From NCBI GenBank assembly GCA_910584195.1, contig CAJTYV010000025.1, positions 1-46,335 of the forward strand: a stretch of DNA of 46,335 nucleotides, given 5' to 3'. This DNA comes from an uncultured Ruminococcus sp. (GTDB taxonomy: Bacteria > Bacillota > Clostridia > Oscillospirales > Ruminococcaceae). The position numbers and the translations under genes are program-made. The notes under the pieces are model-generated. The model worked only from the letters and a program-made list of their open reading frames with translations, made no database searches and was not told where the DNA came from. Shown here one piece after another: positions 7,728-16,186 of this stretch; within the stretch, counting starts at the first letter, position 1; each line of letters starts with the position of its first letter.

Positions 7728-8933
7728 ATGAGTGAAAGAAAAGAATTGCAAATCTACAACTGCGACTACATCATGAACACGCAAATGGTGCATACACCAT
7801 ATATCGTTGAAAAAATGATATATCAGGGCTTGTACATTTTAGCCGGAGCTCCTAAAATCGGTAAGTCATGGCTTGCACTTGAATTATGCTTATCTGTGGC
7901 AGAGGGAAGTCAGTTTCTGAAACATGAAACCAACTGCGGACAGGCTCTGTATCTGAGTCTTGAAGACAGTCTGCTGCGACTTCAAAACCGTCTGTACGAA
8001 TTCACTGACGAAACTGTTGATAATCTCAGCTTTGCGATAATGGCTGAATCGATTGGCAACGGTCTGGAGGAGCAGATTGAAAATGCAAAACAGTCCTTGC
8101 CCTATTTAAAAATTGTTGTCATTGATACTTTGCAAAAGATTCGTGAGTCAACGGATTTGAGTTACAGCCGTGATTACAAGGAACTTTCCGTGCTGAAAAA
8201 TCTTGCGGACAAGCTTGGAATTGCTATTCTGCTTGTTCATCACACAAGAAAAAATTATGATTCTGATCCGTTCAACATGATAAGCGGAACAACAGGTCTG
8301 AGCGGTTGTGTTGATGGAAGTATGGTTCTTATTGAAACCAAACGAGGAAGTCGTACTGCAAAACTGTACTGTGTTGGTCGTGACATTGAAAATCTTGAAC
8401 TGAATGTTGTTTTTGAAAATCATCATTGGGTAGTTACAGACGAAGTTGAACCGCATAAACGTGATACTTTTCCGCTTGCCATTCATGATCTTATGCTTGA
8501 TGAAATTAATTTCAGAGGTTCAGCAACGGAGTTATGCAAATTGATGTACCGCAGATTCGGTCAGCGATATTATTCAAATAGGATAACCCGTGATCTGGTT
8601 CAGCATACGGAAGAACTGAAACAATATGGAGTGCTGTTTCGCTCAAGAAGAAGTCACGGCAGCAGGATTATTGAACTTGATTATAACCGTTCGGGTGACG
8701 TTAGCGACGGTAGTTTGGTGTACGTGGAGGTTACTGCTCTGCCGTCCCCCCGAAGTTCTGAAAACGTCTGTACTCCGTTGATTACACTGGGTGACGGTAA
8801 CTTTGAGGGTGACGGTAAAACAAAGCGAACGTCGGGCGATTCTTGCCCACCGAATTCCAGTCGGGAAAGTATCGGCAGAGGATACCAAAACGACACACAG
8901 GGCAACGTGGAGCGTCTGTTGGCGAATCAATAA
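7728..8933 (+). CDS. RepA-like AAA ATPase (replicative helicase family)
   Basis: 401 residues. RecA-fold ATPase with Walker A GAPKIGKSW (residues 40-48), a Walker B region VVIDTLQKIR (about 135-145) and the VHHTRK motif (about 175), matching the AAA_25/RepA family that supports replication of plasmids and integrative elements. About 100 C-terminal residues are Ser/Arg-rich and variable. The ATG is preceded by AAGGAG. It probably assists transient replication or maintenance of the element after excision; the neighbours (accessory protein, serine recombinase) fit this. Confidence 0.8.
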   Translation: MSERKELQIYNCDYIMNTQMVHTPYIVEKMIYQGLYILAGAPKIGKSWLALELCLSVAEGSQFLKHETNCGQALYLSLEDSLLRLQNRLYEFTDETVDNLSFAIMAESIGNGLEEQIENAKQSLPYLKIVVIDTLQKIRESTDLSYSRDYKELSVLKNLADKLGIAILLVHHTRKNYDSDPFNMISGTTGLSGCVDGSMVLIETKRGSRTAKLYCVGRDIENLELNVVFENHHWVVTDEVEPHKRDTFPLAIHDLMLDEINFRGSATELCKLMYRRFGQRYYSNRITRDLVQHTEELKQYGVLFRSRRSHGSRIIELDYNRSGDVSDGSLVYVEVTALPSPRSSENVCTPLITLGDGNFEGDGKTKRTSGDSCPPNSSRESIGRGYQNDTQGNVERLLANQ

Positions 8934-9252
8934 AGCGTACAAAATACTAATGAAAAGTCCGTCCTGACATACTGCACAAATTCATTTTTTGAGGGCAGTT
9001 CAGGAACTCCAAATAATGTATTGCAAGTTAAAGCATAGGGGTCTGAAGCCCCTTATGCGTTCACAGCGGACGGCAAAGCCGACCGCAGAAGTGCCGAAAT
9101 TGCGCCGTTTCCGCAAGTGGTTTGTGCAATTTTTAGCAGTCACATCATGGAGTCAAAAATTGAAAATAGGTCGCATTCAGGAGTCGTAACTGCGAAATAG
9201 TGCCGATAATTGGCGTATTTATAGGAGTCGCAAGAAGAAAAGGAGTAGATGT
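8934..9252 (+). other. structured gene-free region, candidate oriT
   Basis: 319 bp without a convincing gene but with several inverted repeats: TCCTGA...TCAGGA with nested ACTGC...GCAGT (about 8961-9005); GGGG-TCTGAAG-CCCC inside GCATA...TATGC (about 9033-9059); and GCGGACGGC-AAA-GCCGACCGC with one mismatch (about 9066-9087). The next gene encodes a relative of the protein next to the relaxase at the right end of the window. Stacked hairpins before such an accessory gene suggest an origin of transfer, though a structured RNA is possible. An open reading frame through it (8989-9189) has no coding character. Confidence 0.45.
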
Positions 9253-9648
9253 ATGGCAAAAGAAAAAATGGCTGTATACTTTCAGCCGGAAACGATCAAG
9301 AAGATCGAACAGGAATATCGTGAGGATAACTGTTCATCGAAAACAGAATTTATTGAGAAAGTCGTAAAGTTCTATATCGGCTATCTTCGTCAGCAGGAGG
9401 AGGTAAATTACCTCTCCCCAATGATAACGGAAACAGTAAAAGCTCAGATAAAAGGTACGGAACAGCGGCTTGCGAGATTGATTTTTAAGGTCGCTGTCAA
9501 GCTAGGAAAACTGTCTCATATGACTGCTGCGATGAATGATGTTGACGATGAAACCTTGAAGAGTTTACACGCTATGTGTGTTACAGAAGTCCGTAAAATC
9601 AATGGTATCATCGACTACGAAGATGCTGTTGATTATCAGCAAAACTAA
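9253..9648 (+). CDS. mobilization accessory protein, paralogue of 45863-46276
   Basis: 131 residues, start ATG 9253 after AAAAGGAG. The N-terminal 45 residues (FQPETIKKIEQEY, then KTEFIEKVVKFYIGYL) look like a ribbon-helix-helix fold of the kind found in relaxosome accessory proteins. Residues about 52-131 are about 90% identical to the protein at the right end of the window (8 differences in about 80 positions, by eye), while the N-terminal DNA-binding part is much more divergent. This suggests two related mobilization systems sharing a partner-binding C-terminus but recognising different DNA. No relaxase gene exists in this left-hand element. Confidence 0.65.
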   Translation: MAKEKMAVYFQPETIKKIEQEYREDNCSSKTEFIEKVVKFYIGYLRQQEEVNYLSPMITETVKAQIKGTEQRLARLIFKVAVKLGKLSHMTAAMNDVDDETLKSLHAMCVTEVRKINGIIDYEDAVDYQQN

Positions 9649-9735
9649 AAAATCTAAGAAAGGAAAATTTAAAATGATCAATTTAATGTTCACAGTGAAG
9701 TCAAGCGTAAGAACAACAAGGAGGTCGATAACAGT

Positions 9736-9918
9736 ATGCCGAGACCGAGAGAGATACCTAAAATCAATTCAGTTGTTGTCACATACAACGGCGATAAAAA
9801 ATCCTTTGAAATTTTTATGGAGTCCATGATTCTGGACTACTTGAATTCATGTAATATAGCCAAATCTGCGCCTCCAGAATTTGTTGGTAAGGTAGAAAAT
9901 AATATGAAATCGGCGTGA
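9736..9918 (+). CDS. small protein upstream of the serine recombinase
   Basis: 60 residues from ATG 9736, with AAGGAGG 11 nt upstream. It begins MPRPREIPKINSVVV and has an alpha-helical middle (FEIFMESMILDYLNSC). The same frame stays open further upstream through a hydrophilic stretch without an obvious start, so the N-terminus is uncertain. Small proteins of this kind often precede large serine recombinases on Firmicute elements and may be accessory factors. I do not recognise a named family. Confidence 0.45.
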   Translation: MPRPREIPKINSVVVTYNGDKKSFEIFMESMILDYLNSCNIAKSAPPEFVGKVENNMKSA

Positions 9919-10011
9919 TTGCTGGACTTTCATAAATTGTTGTGATATGGTTGTCGTAGCATCAGACGAGGTGCCGCGACTGCCAACAACACAAATTCAA
10001 AGGAGGTTGAT

Positions 10012-11592
10012 ATGATGAGAGCATGGCTGTACTACAGACTTTCCCGTGATGAAGATGAGGAAATGAACAGCTTACAGAATCAGCGACAGATACTAATTGA
10101 TTACGCTGAGCAAAATGGTTACGATATCGTTGGCGAGAGCTTTGATGACAACGTTTCTGGAATGACGTTCAACAGAAAAGGGTTGGGTGAACTTGAAATT
10201 GCTGTTGATGAGGGAAAAATTGATGTGGTTCTGGTCAAAGATTTATCAAGATTAGGGCGTCATCGTACCCAAACGGAACTGTTCATTGATCACTTACGAC
10301 AGAACAATGTCAGAGTATATTCCGTAACCGAGGGCATTGATTCCGCAAATGAAAACGATGACTTACTGATAGGATTCAAGCAGATTTTCAATGATTTTTA
10401 TGCCAAAGATATCAGCAAAAAGGTTCGTACAGGCATACGTCAGAAACAAAAGTCGGGACTTGTAGTGAATCTGCCGATGGGATATTACAAAGACAAAAAT
10501 ACCGATGAAGTTCTGATTGACGAAGTGGCTGCTGACATTGTGCGTGAGATTTTTCAGAAGTATCTTGCCGGATTCGGACTTTCAACAATTGCACGAAATC
10601 TTAACAAACGAGGAATAAAATCACCTGAATATTTCTCACATAGAAGAATCAGTTCTCAAAGAACGGCTCTGTGCAAGAAATTTTTATGGGCACAGACCAC
10701 GGTCAAACGAATATTGGAAAATGAAATTTATACCGGAACACTGGTAAATCATAAAACAGTCACCTCAAAAATCTACAAAACAAAGAATGTTGTTCCCGAA
10801 TCGGAGCAGTACAGACACGAAGAATTTCTTCCTGCAATTATTAATCAACAGACTTTTACACAGGTACAGAAATTACTTGAAAGCCGACAAAAATCAAATG
10901 TCAGAGCAAGCAACGGAAGAGCGATTCATCGTTACTGCGGATTGATTAAATGTGCCGAGTGTGGAGCGATATTGATTGCTAAGCGCAGGCAATGGAGAGA
11001 TACTGAATGGGTTGAATACACTTGTAACAGCCACCACAGATATGGTAAAGAGTACTGTACTCCGCACAGAATTCACGAATCGCAGCTTGATGCATTGATT
11101 TATGACGAAGTAAAAATGCTGACAGAAAGAATAGTTGCCGAAAGTGAAAAGTATGATAAAATCGTCAAGAACTGGCTCAGGCAAAAGCCTGTGTACGAGC
11201 GAAAAATTAACCAGTACAAAGAACGGATTTCATTATTACAAAATCAAATTGAGGAAATTATAATGGAGCGTATTGCTGATAGGGAACACGCTACTGTCTA
11301 CAATAACATGATCTCAAAGCGAGAAGATGAAATCGCAGATTTGCAGAACAAAATTGAAGAAAGCAGACAATATGATGAGGTGAGCCGACAGAAACGTGAT
11401 AATCTGAAAAGCACAGCTGATTTGCTTGAAGATATTCTATCGGAAAGTAAAATCAGCGATGCAAACCTCAGAATACTTGTAAAACAGATTTATGTGCATC
11501 AGAATGATGATAAAAGTCTTGATGTGAGGTTTGAATTTAACGGGGATTTTGAGGATAGTTCAGTAGTTTATACAAATGAAGAATCGGCATAA
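10012..11592 (+). CDS. large serine recombinase (integrase of the left element)
   Basis: 526 residues. The resolvase domain (about 1-150) starts AWLYYRLSRDED with nucleophile Ser11 and contains VLVKDLSRLGRH. The recombinase domain follows (about 160-290), then a zinc ribbon (KCAECGAIL ... CNSHHR ... YC), then a long coiled coil (about 385-470) and a C-terminal segment. The architecture is complete. The start follows GGAGGTTGAT; the first or second ATG could be used. It is the last gene of the plus-strand element, 50 bp before tRNA-Ala, and should catalyse its integration and excision. Confidence 0.9.
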   Translation: MMRAWLYYRLSRDEDEEMNSLQNQRQILIDYAEQNGYDIVGESFDDNVSGMTFNRKGLGELEIAVDEGKIDVVLVKDLSRLGRHRTQTELFIDHLRQNNVRVYSVTEGIDSANENDDLLIGFKQIFNDFYAKDISKKVRTGIRQKQKSGLVVNLPMGYYKDKNTDEVLIDEVAADIVREIFQKYLAGFGLSTIARNLNKRGIKSPEYFSHRRISSQRTALCKKFLWAQTTVKRILENEIYTGTLVNHKTVTSKIYKTKNVVPESEQYRHEEFLPAIINQQTFTQVQKLLESRQKSNVRASNGRAIHRYCGLIKCAECGAILIAKRRQWRDTEWVEYTCNSHHRYGKEYCTPHRIHESQLDALIYDEVKMLTERIVAESEKYDKIVKNWLRQKPVYERKINQYKERISLLQNQIEEIIMERIADREHATVYNNMISKREDEIADLQNKIEESRQYDEVSRQKRDNLKSTADLLEDILSESKISDANLRILVKQIYVHQNDDKSLDVRFEFNGDFEDSSVVYTNEESA

Positions 11593-11611
11593 ACTGTTAA
11601 AATTAATATTA

Positions 11612-11637
11612 AAAAGTCCCGAAAAATCGGGACTTTT
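11612..11637. terminator. bidirectional terminator after the serine recombinase
   Basis: Perfect 11-bp stem AAAAGTCCCGA/TCGGGACTTTT with an AAAA loop. T-runs on both strands let it end the recombinase (plus) and the tRNA-Ala transcript (minus). Confidence 0.8.
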
Positions 11638-11642
11638 GTCAT

Positions 11643-11718
11643 TGGTGGACTTGAAGGGGATCGAACCCTCGACCTCTGCGTTGCGAACGCAGCGCTCTCC
11701 CGGCTGAGCTACAAGCCC
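11643..11718 (-). tRNA. tRNA-Ala(CGC)
   Basis: 76 nt including CCA. Acceptor GGGCTTG pairs with CAAGTCC (one G-U), D-arm GTAGCTCAGC, anticodon stem CTGCG/CGCAG with loop TTCGCAA (anticodon CGC), T-loop GGTTCGATCC, and an encoded 3' CCA. The gene is intact. The serine recombinase element abuts its 3' side. Confidence 0.95.
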
Positions 11719-11749
11719 GTAAATGTCAAGCTGAGACCAAATAGCTGTT

Positions 11750-11959
11750 TCATTTCAGCCCAACGATTATAGCTGGTTCTAGGCGACCGATTCTCTGTAC
11801 AAAAACCAGCGCCGCATAGCCTTCGCCGCCGGGCATTTCACGGTAAACCTCATAATCATTCTTTGCAGAAAAATAAGTAAGTGACATTATACTTGATAGA
11901 AAGTTTTCATCGTTATATTGAATAATTGAAACATCGTTCTGCTGTGTTTCTTCCGACAA
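11750..11959 (-). pseudogene. fragment of an AAA-ATPase/PD-(D/E)XK (DUF1703-like) protein
   Basis: About 70 residues, no ATG (TTG at best). The piece FLSSIMSLTYFSAKNDYEV followed by EGYAALVFV and then PAIIVGLK resembles the C-terminal nuclease-like region of the AAA-ATPase_like/PDDEXK_9 family, where the motif is normally of the form G-x-A-D-L ... IIELK. Here the Asp is Ala and the Glu of ELK is Gly, so the nuclease core is dead, and the large ATPase part is missing. Best read as a decayed remnant between tRNA-Ala and the bacteriocin-type genes. Confidence 0.5.
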
Positions 11960-11976
11960 TTCCGTAATCTTTTCCT

Positions 11977-12606
11977 TTAATTTTTAGATTGATTGTTATT
12001 CAAGGCGATATTTGTCATATTTTCTCTTATGAGCGATGAATCATGAGTAACCATTATAATTGTCTTACCCATTTTCTGAAAAGAAAGAAGAATATCCATA
12101 ACTTGAAGAGCATTCTGACGATCGAGAGAGCCTGTCGGTTCATCTGCCAGGATAACATTGCACTTTTTCATCATCAATCTCGCCAATGCAATTCGTTGTT
12201 GTTCACCGCCGGATAATTGATAGACCTTTTGATTTTCCTTCCCTGCCAAGCCAACACGTTCTAAGGCCTCTTCCATTGTTATTGCACTGCGAGCATTTTT
12301 CTTAATCAATTCTAAATTCTCTTTAACTGTTTTTCGTTCTATTAGTGCAAAATTTTGAAACAAAAAACCAACATATTCACGATAGTATAATCTAAGATTA
12401 CTCTTTATGGATATATCAAGGTCATCAACTATAATTTTGCCGCTATCAATCGGTTCTATTCCACCAATCATATTAAGCAGCGTAGTCTTTCCGCACCCGC
12501 TTGGACCTGTTAGAATTGCAAAGTCATTATTCTCTATATTCAAAGAAAAATCCTCAAACAATACTTTGTCGCTGAATTGTTTCTTCAAGTGTTCTAAAAC
12601 AATCAT
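11977..12606 (-). CDS. ABC transporter ATPase, lactococcin-972 group
   Basis: 209 residues, a minimal ABC ATPase with Walker A GPSGCGKTT (about 34-42), Q-loop QNFALIE, signature LSGGEQQRIALAR (about 131) and Walker B VILADEPTGSLD. Its start overlaps the stop of the large membrane protein gene by 4 bp, so both subunits are made together. ATPases of this size paired with a roughly 650-residue membrane protein match the lactococcin-972-type export/immunity transporters (MacB-like topology). The likely cargo is the small secreted protein at 14870-15313. Confidence 0.85.
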   Translation of the reverse strand: MIVLEHLKKQFSDKVLFEDFSLNIENNDFAILTGPSGCGKTTLLNMIGGIEPIDSGKIIVDDLDISIKSNLRLYYREYVGFLFQNFALIERKTVKENLELIKKNARSAITMEEALERVGLAGKENQKVYQLSGGEQQRIALARLMMKKCNVILADEPTGSLDRQNALQVMDILLSFQKMGKTIIMVTHDSSLIRENMTNIALNNNQSKN

Positions 12607-14585
12607 AACGCTCCTCCTTTTAGTATCTTAACCATTTGCTGCCGTTCAATTTTTCTGATCATTATATAGAGCAAAATAGTATCCATTATCAGAAGAAATA
12701 TTGGAATAATTGCCGCTGCATACAAATGACTTTTTCGCAAAATGAAGAATGAAATCACGATATTCAAACCGGCTAAGGCTATTGATGATGTAAAATAATG
12801 TGAATTCTTTTCAATGATTGTATATCCGAATATTTTCTTTACTGCTAATTCAACTGCATTAACTTGATAATCAAGTTGTAATAATGTATATGTAACCGAA
12901 GCATAAAAAACAAGGATGAGTATAATAAGCAGGACAGACAATGTTAATAAAACTTGCTGCAAACGATAATCCATCTTAAATTTATCATAAACATTTGAGG
13001 CTATAGGTGAGAAACTATAAGATTGAAATTCAGTATCAAGCTGTGTTAAATTATTCACTTGATATATCATTCCATGAAATAGCATATCATGATTTATCAT
13101 TAAATCAGCTGCATCCTCACGTTTATAAGTGTCAGAGGCAATACATACGGCAGGCGAAGTATAATAAACAAATTTGAAATCATTATAATAATCAAAGCAA
13201 AGCAATTGAGTTGAAGGGGAATAATTAAGTATATTAATTTTGTTCGAATTTGGTTTATATCCTTCAAATGTTTCAAATTTTTCTATTAAATAGGAGACCT
13301 GTTCATCTTTTTCTTTCTCAGAAATATTATCCGAAATAAGAAGAACACAATCATAATCCTGTATATTAAGCCCTATAGTTTCAGGTACAACCGTCTGAAT
13401 ATAAGATAATGCACGATGGTTACAGTAAATCGCATCAAATGCGGAGGGGCAATCTACAGAACTGCCTGAAAGATCTGCGATACAAATCGGTTGAAATGTT
13501 TCATCTGTTTCACGACAAAAATTTACACGTTCTAATTTTTGTAAATATCGTTGTTCCATTATATCATCAAGATTACCATTTTCGTAGTTTTCCTGTATAT
13601 CATAATCATATTTAAAAACAAAAAACATTCTATCCTGATTTAACTGAAAGAATTTTTCAGCCTTTCTATATTGTGTCACAGATGGCGCTACTGAAATACA
13701 GGCAATTATTACAATACATGATATAATTGATAATACATTTTTTAAAGCTGTTAGTATTGACATAAAATGTTGAGAATGCTGATGCCCATAAATTACTTCT
13801 TTTGCACTAAAGCTCATAAGTGGAATGTAAATAAGAATAACTCCTGCTGAAAGGAGTACCATTAAATAATGCATTTTGCCATAAAAATTCGACCGCATTG
13901 TATAACATCTTAGCAGCAAAAGTGATATAATATAAATGCCATTAAAAACAAGCAAATCAGAAAAAACGTTTTTGAAATATACCGTAGCCGTGGACGCTCC
14001 ATGAAGAATTGAAACAGCAGTTTCTTTTTTTTGAAATGTCATGTCCATATAAGTATAGAGAAGCAAAATGAACACAGTACACCAAAGTAATATATAGGGA
14101 ATATTACTTGCCATATCATGTTTACCTGAAAATATGGTTACAGTATAGAATTTGGTATTGTTCAATTCGGATGCAAAAGATTTAATATTATCTTTATTTC
14201 CAATAAGCGTCCACCGCTCTACAGCATTGGCATTCTCAATTTGACTAAGCGGACTAAATTTGATATGCAAATTCATTTCGATAAAGTTTCTGACGACACC
14301 ATTCTTCAAACCAATATTTTTTTGGACTAATTCGGGATTATCGGTATAATATATGATCTCATAATCATTAAGTGTAAGTTGGGTTTCAGAACGAGCATAA
14401 AGAATCAAATCGTGTTTCATTGCGCATTTATCAAGTTCGTATGCATTTACACCCCGTACATCCACTACATTAAAAGTGCATGAATAATTTCGTTCCTTCA
14501 GAATATAAACACCATTGCATATAATTGTAACAAATGTTACTGCTGCAAAAAGTATGATTGCAATACAATATTTTGAAAACTTCAT
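12603..14585 (-). CDS. bacteriocin-associated integral membrane protein (DUF1430-like)
   Basis: 660 residues. One N-terminal membrane helix, an extracellular region (about 30-150), a group of four hydrophobic helices (about 155-310), a second large extracellular region (about 315-545) and three C-terminal helices. The segment VELAVKKIFGY near residue 585 is typical of the lactococcin-972 immunity/transport membrane protein family. Together with the adjacent ATPase it would form an exporter or self-protection pump for a secreted peptide. The start is preceded by GGAGGTGAATTTG. A 280-bp gap with a perfect hairpin separates it from the upstream secreted protein gene. Confidence 0.8.
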   Translation of the reverse strand: MKFSKYCIAIILFAAVTFVTIICNGVYILKERNYSCTFNVVDVRGVNAYELDKCAMKHDLILYARSETQLTLNDYEIIYYTDNPELVQKNIGLKNGVVRNFIEMNLHIKFSPLSQIENANAVERWTLIGNKDNIKSFASELNNTKFYTVTIFSGKHDMASNIPYILLWCTVFILLLYTYMDMTFQKKETAVSILHGASTATVYFKNVFSDLLVFNGIYIISLLLLRCYTMRSNFYGKMHYLMVLLSAGVILIYIPLMSFSAKEVIYGHQHSQHFMSILTALKNVLSIISCIVIIACISVAPSVTQYRKAEKFFQLNQDRMFFVFKYDYDIQENYENGNLDDIMEQRYLQKLERVNFCRETDETFQPICIADLSGSSVDCPSAFDAIYCNHRALSYIQTVVPETIGLNIQDYDCVLLISDNISEKEKDEQVSYLIEKFETFEGYKPNSNKINILNYSPSTQLLCFDYYNDFKFVYYTSPAVCIASDTYKREDAADLMINHDMLFHGMIYQVNNLTQLDTEFQSYSFSPIASNVYDKFKMDYRLQQVLLTLSVLLIILILVFYASVTYTLLQLDYQVNAVELAVKKIFGYTIIEKNSHYFTSSIALAGLNIVISFFILRKSHLYAAAIIPIFLLIMDTILLYIMIRKIERQQMVKILKGGAL

Positions 14586-14676
14586 ATCAAATTCACCTCC
14601 ATCAAAAGCAGCAAAGAATTTATATTACTTTAACGGATTTAATATAAGAAAAAAATCGATAGATACGCAAATAAAC

Positions 14677-14705
14677 AAAGCATTATATAAAACATATAAT
14701 GCTTT
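14677..14705 (-). terminator. perfect hairpin between secreted peptide and transporter genes
   Basis: AAAGCATTATA/TATAATGCTTT, 11 bp with a 7-nt loop. On the minus strand a T-rich tract follows (TTTGTTTATTTG). It would let the small secreted gene be transcribed more than the transporter. The flanking 14586-14869 stretch shows no convincing gene. Confidence 0.5.
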
Positions 14706-14869
14706 GCCCAATGCATTTAAGAAACTGTCGGTAGAACGCATAAAATTGATCGTAATTCTAACATTAGTTTTAATAGGAATCAAACCAATTGCAATGCTAT
14801 CAAATATGTATAACGTTAAGAAAAACGCTCAAAAATACAATTTTTAGCCAGACTGTTCCTTAGAAAAAC

Positions 14870-15313
14870 TTAGTCATAGTAAACATAACCACAATATGTT
14901 GCGGAATTTCCGTTGCAGTATACCCAGCCGGTAGTTGATGTTACACTGCGTTTTGTTTCACTGTATTTCACTCTGTCATTACATGAAACAGAACCATCAA
15001 AGTAAAAGCCGGTTGTGGCAGCCTGAGTAGACTCTCTTGTGTTATCCGATGATATAACTGCTCTGTTATACTGCGGAACCATTTTAGCGATTATACCACC
15101 GTCAACATAGATATTTTTTTCTCCAGCAGAAACAGTTGAATATCCAGAAGGGAAATAGCTATCAGGGTTTGAGATAGTGGTGCTTGCCATTTTCACATAG
15201 TTATGACCATCGCCGTTGTTATCATAAACTGTTGCGGAAGCGGAAAATGCAGAAAACATTGTCGCCATAGATACAAAAGTCACAGCAGTTGTCAGTAGTT
15301 TCTTTGCCTTCAT
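14870..15313 (-). CDS. small secreted protein, candidate bacteriocin of the 972-type locus
   Basis: 147 residues with a clear signal peptide (MKAKKLL, hydrophobic core, cleavage near ASA about residue 27). The mature part is polar with Tyr-rich strands and three cysteines, two in the C-terminal WVYCNGNSATYCGYVYYD. The start follows AGGAGG. Position directly before the lactococcin-972-type membrane protein and ATPase suggests it is the exported or sensed product, but length and sequence differ from classical lactococcin 972 (about 66 mature residues, no Cys). A palindrome lies in its promoter region. The role is inferred from neighbours. Confidence 0.65.
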   Translation of the reverse strand: MKAKKLLTTAVTFVSMATMFSAFSASATVYDNNGDGHNYVKMASTTISNPDSYFPSGYSTVSAGEKNIYVDGGIIAKMVPQYNRAVISSDNTRESTQAATTGFYFDGSVSCNDRVKYSETKRSVTSTTGWVYCNGNSATYCGYVYYD

Positions 15314-15361
15314 TGTTTTTTCCTCCTATCAATTATAAAATAGTAATAATATTATTATTCA

Positions 15362-15385
15362 TCATTTTCTGCGCGCCGAAAATGA
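15362..15385. promoter_or_regulatory. palindromic operator-like site before the secreted peptide gene
   Basis: Perfect 8-bp inverted repeat TCATTTTC/GAAAATGA around an 8-nt GC-rich core, about 50 bp upstream of the start at 15313, with AATAATATTATT nearby. Could be a repressor site. Confidence 0.4.
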
Positions 15386-15445
15386 AAAATAAACCTTATA
15401 ATAATTTGTATTAAAGATTAACAACCTTCTTACATTAAATCATTA

Positions 15446-15994
15446 TTATTCAATTTGAAATCGCTCGTTAACTCTCGAAATATAATCTAATAATTCATCC
15501 TTGGAGTCGTTATAAATTGCAAGTTCAGACTGACTCATGTCTCCCTCATTTTGTAAATTCCCATTAGAATCAAGTATACATAGAGTAGATACAGCATACT
15601 TTTCCTGTGGCGGCATTGGTTCAACATTAAATTTATAGCTTTTTACATTGCCAAACAGATCAAATTCTGCAACCATTGAATAATCAAAAGGAGAACCCGA
15701 CATATTTTTTTGTTCCCCATCCTTCAAATCAATTGATGAGTTAACACAACAGTAAAATACAAATTTGCCGAAACGTGGAACATACAAAGTGTAACTATTA
15801 TAGTTTTCATCGTTGCCTGCAGAGTATCGATTAAAGCAAGTACCATCATCATTTTCTAATGTCATGTCCTCTGTGATATGTGGCGTGATAGTAAATTTAT
15901 AATATAATCCCCACGCTGCACAGTAGAGCGCAGACATAATAACAACAATTAAAATTAGGATTTTAAAAAATTTAAGTTTCTTTTTGTTTTCCAT
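15446..15994 (-). CDS. membrane-anchored protein of unknown function
   Basis: 182 residues from ATG 15994, chosen because AGAGAGG precedes it; a longer start seven codons upstream lacks a ribosome site. A lysine-rich N-terminus and one hydrophobic helix (about 10-32) anchor an extracellular domain of about 150 residues ending in an acidic helix (ELLDYISRVNERFQIE). I recognise no family. It is the first minus-strand gene before the secreted peptide gene and could be an immunity or regulatory partner, which is only a guess from position. Confidence 0.6.
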   Translation of the reverse strand: MENKKKLKFFKILILIVVIMSALYCAAWGLYYKFTITPHITEDMTLENDDGTCFNRYSAGNDENYNSYTLYVPRFGKFVFYCCVNSSIDLKDGEQKNMSGSPFDYSMVAEFDLFGNVKSYKFNVEPMPPQEKYAVSTLCILDSNGNLQNEGDMSQSELAIYNDSKDELLDYISRVNERFQIE

Positions 15995-16186
15995 ATAACC
16001 AACCTCTCTATTCAAAAATTATATATTGAAATGATTTTAGACTTAATTATGGTCTGAAAAAATAATTTGTAAAGATTCATAACAGTGCGATGAATCACCG
16101 TAAAATTGTCACCGCATTTTTTTTACGCACATAAGACATCTTTTCTGATGAAATAATCAATTTAATCTGTGATTCCTTAGTTTTAT

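Noticed and set aside
8989..9189. Open frame through the hairpin-rich region
   Set aside because: Composition follows the inverted repeats, with no ribosome site and no protein-like character.
11643..11718. tRNA-Ala as the attachment site of the serine recombinase element
   Set aside because: The tRNA is intact and no duplicated end was found at the other side of the element; large serine recombinases rarely use tRNA genes, so proximity alone is not enough.
14515..14847. Plus-strand open frame opposite and beyond the membrane protein start
   Set aside because: Starts inside the minus-strand gene, spans the hairpin at 14677-14705 and has no ribosome site or family resemblance.
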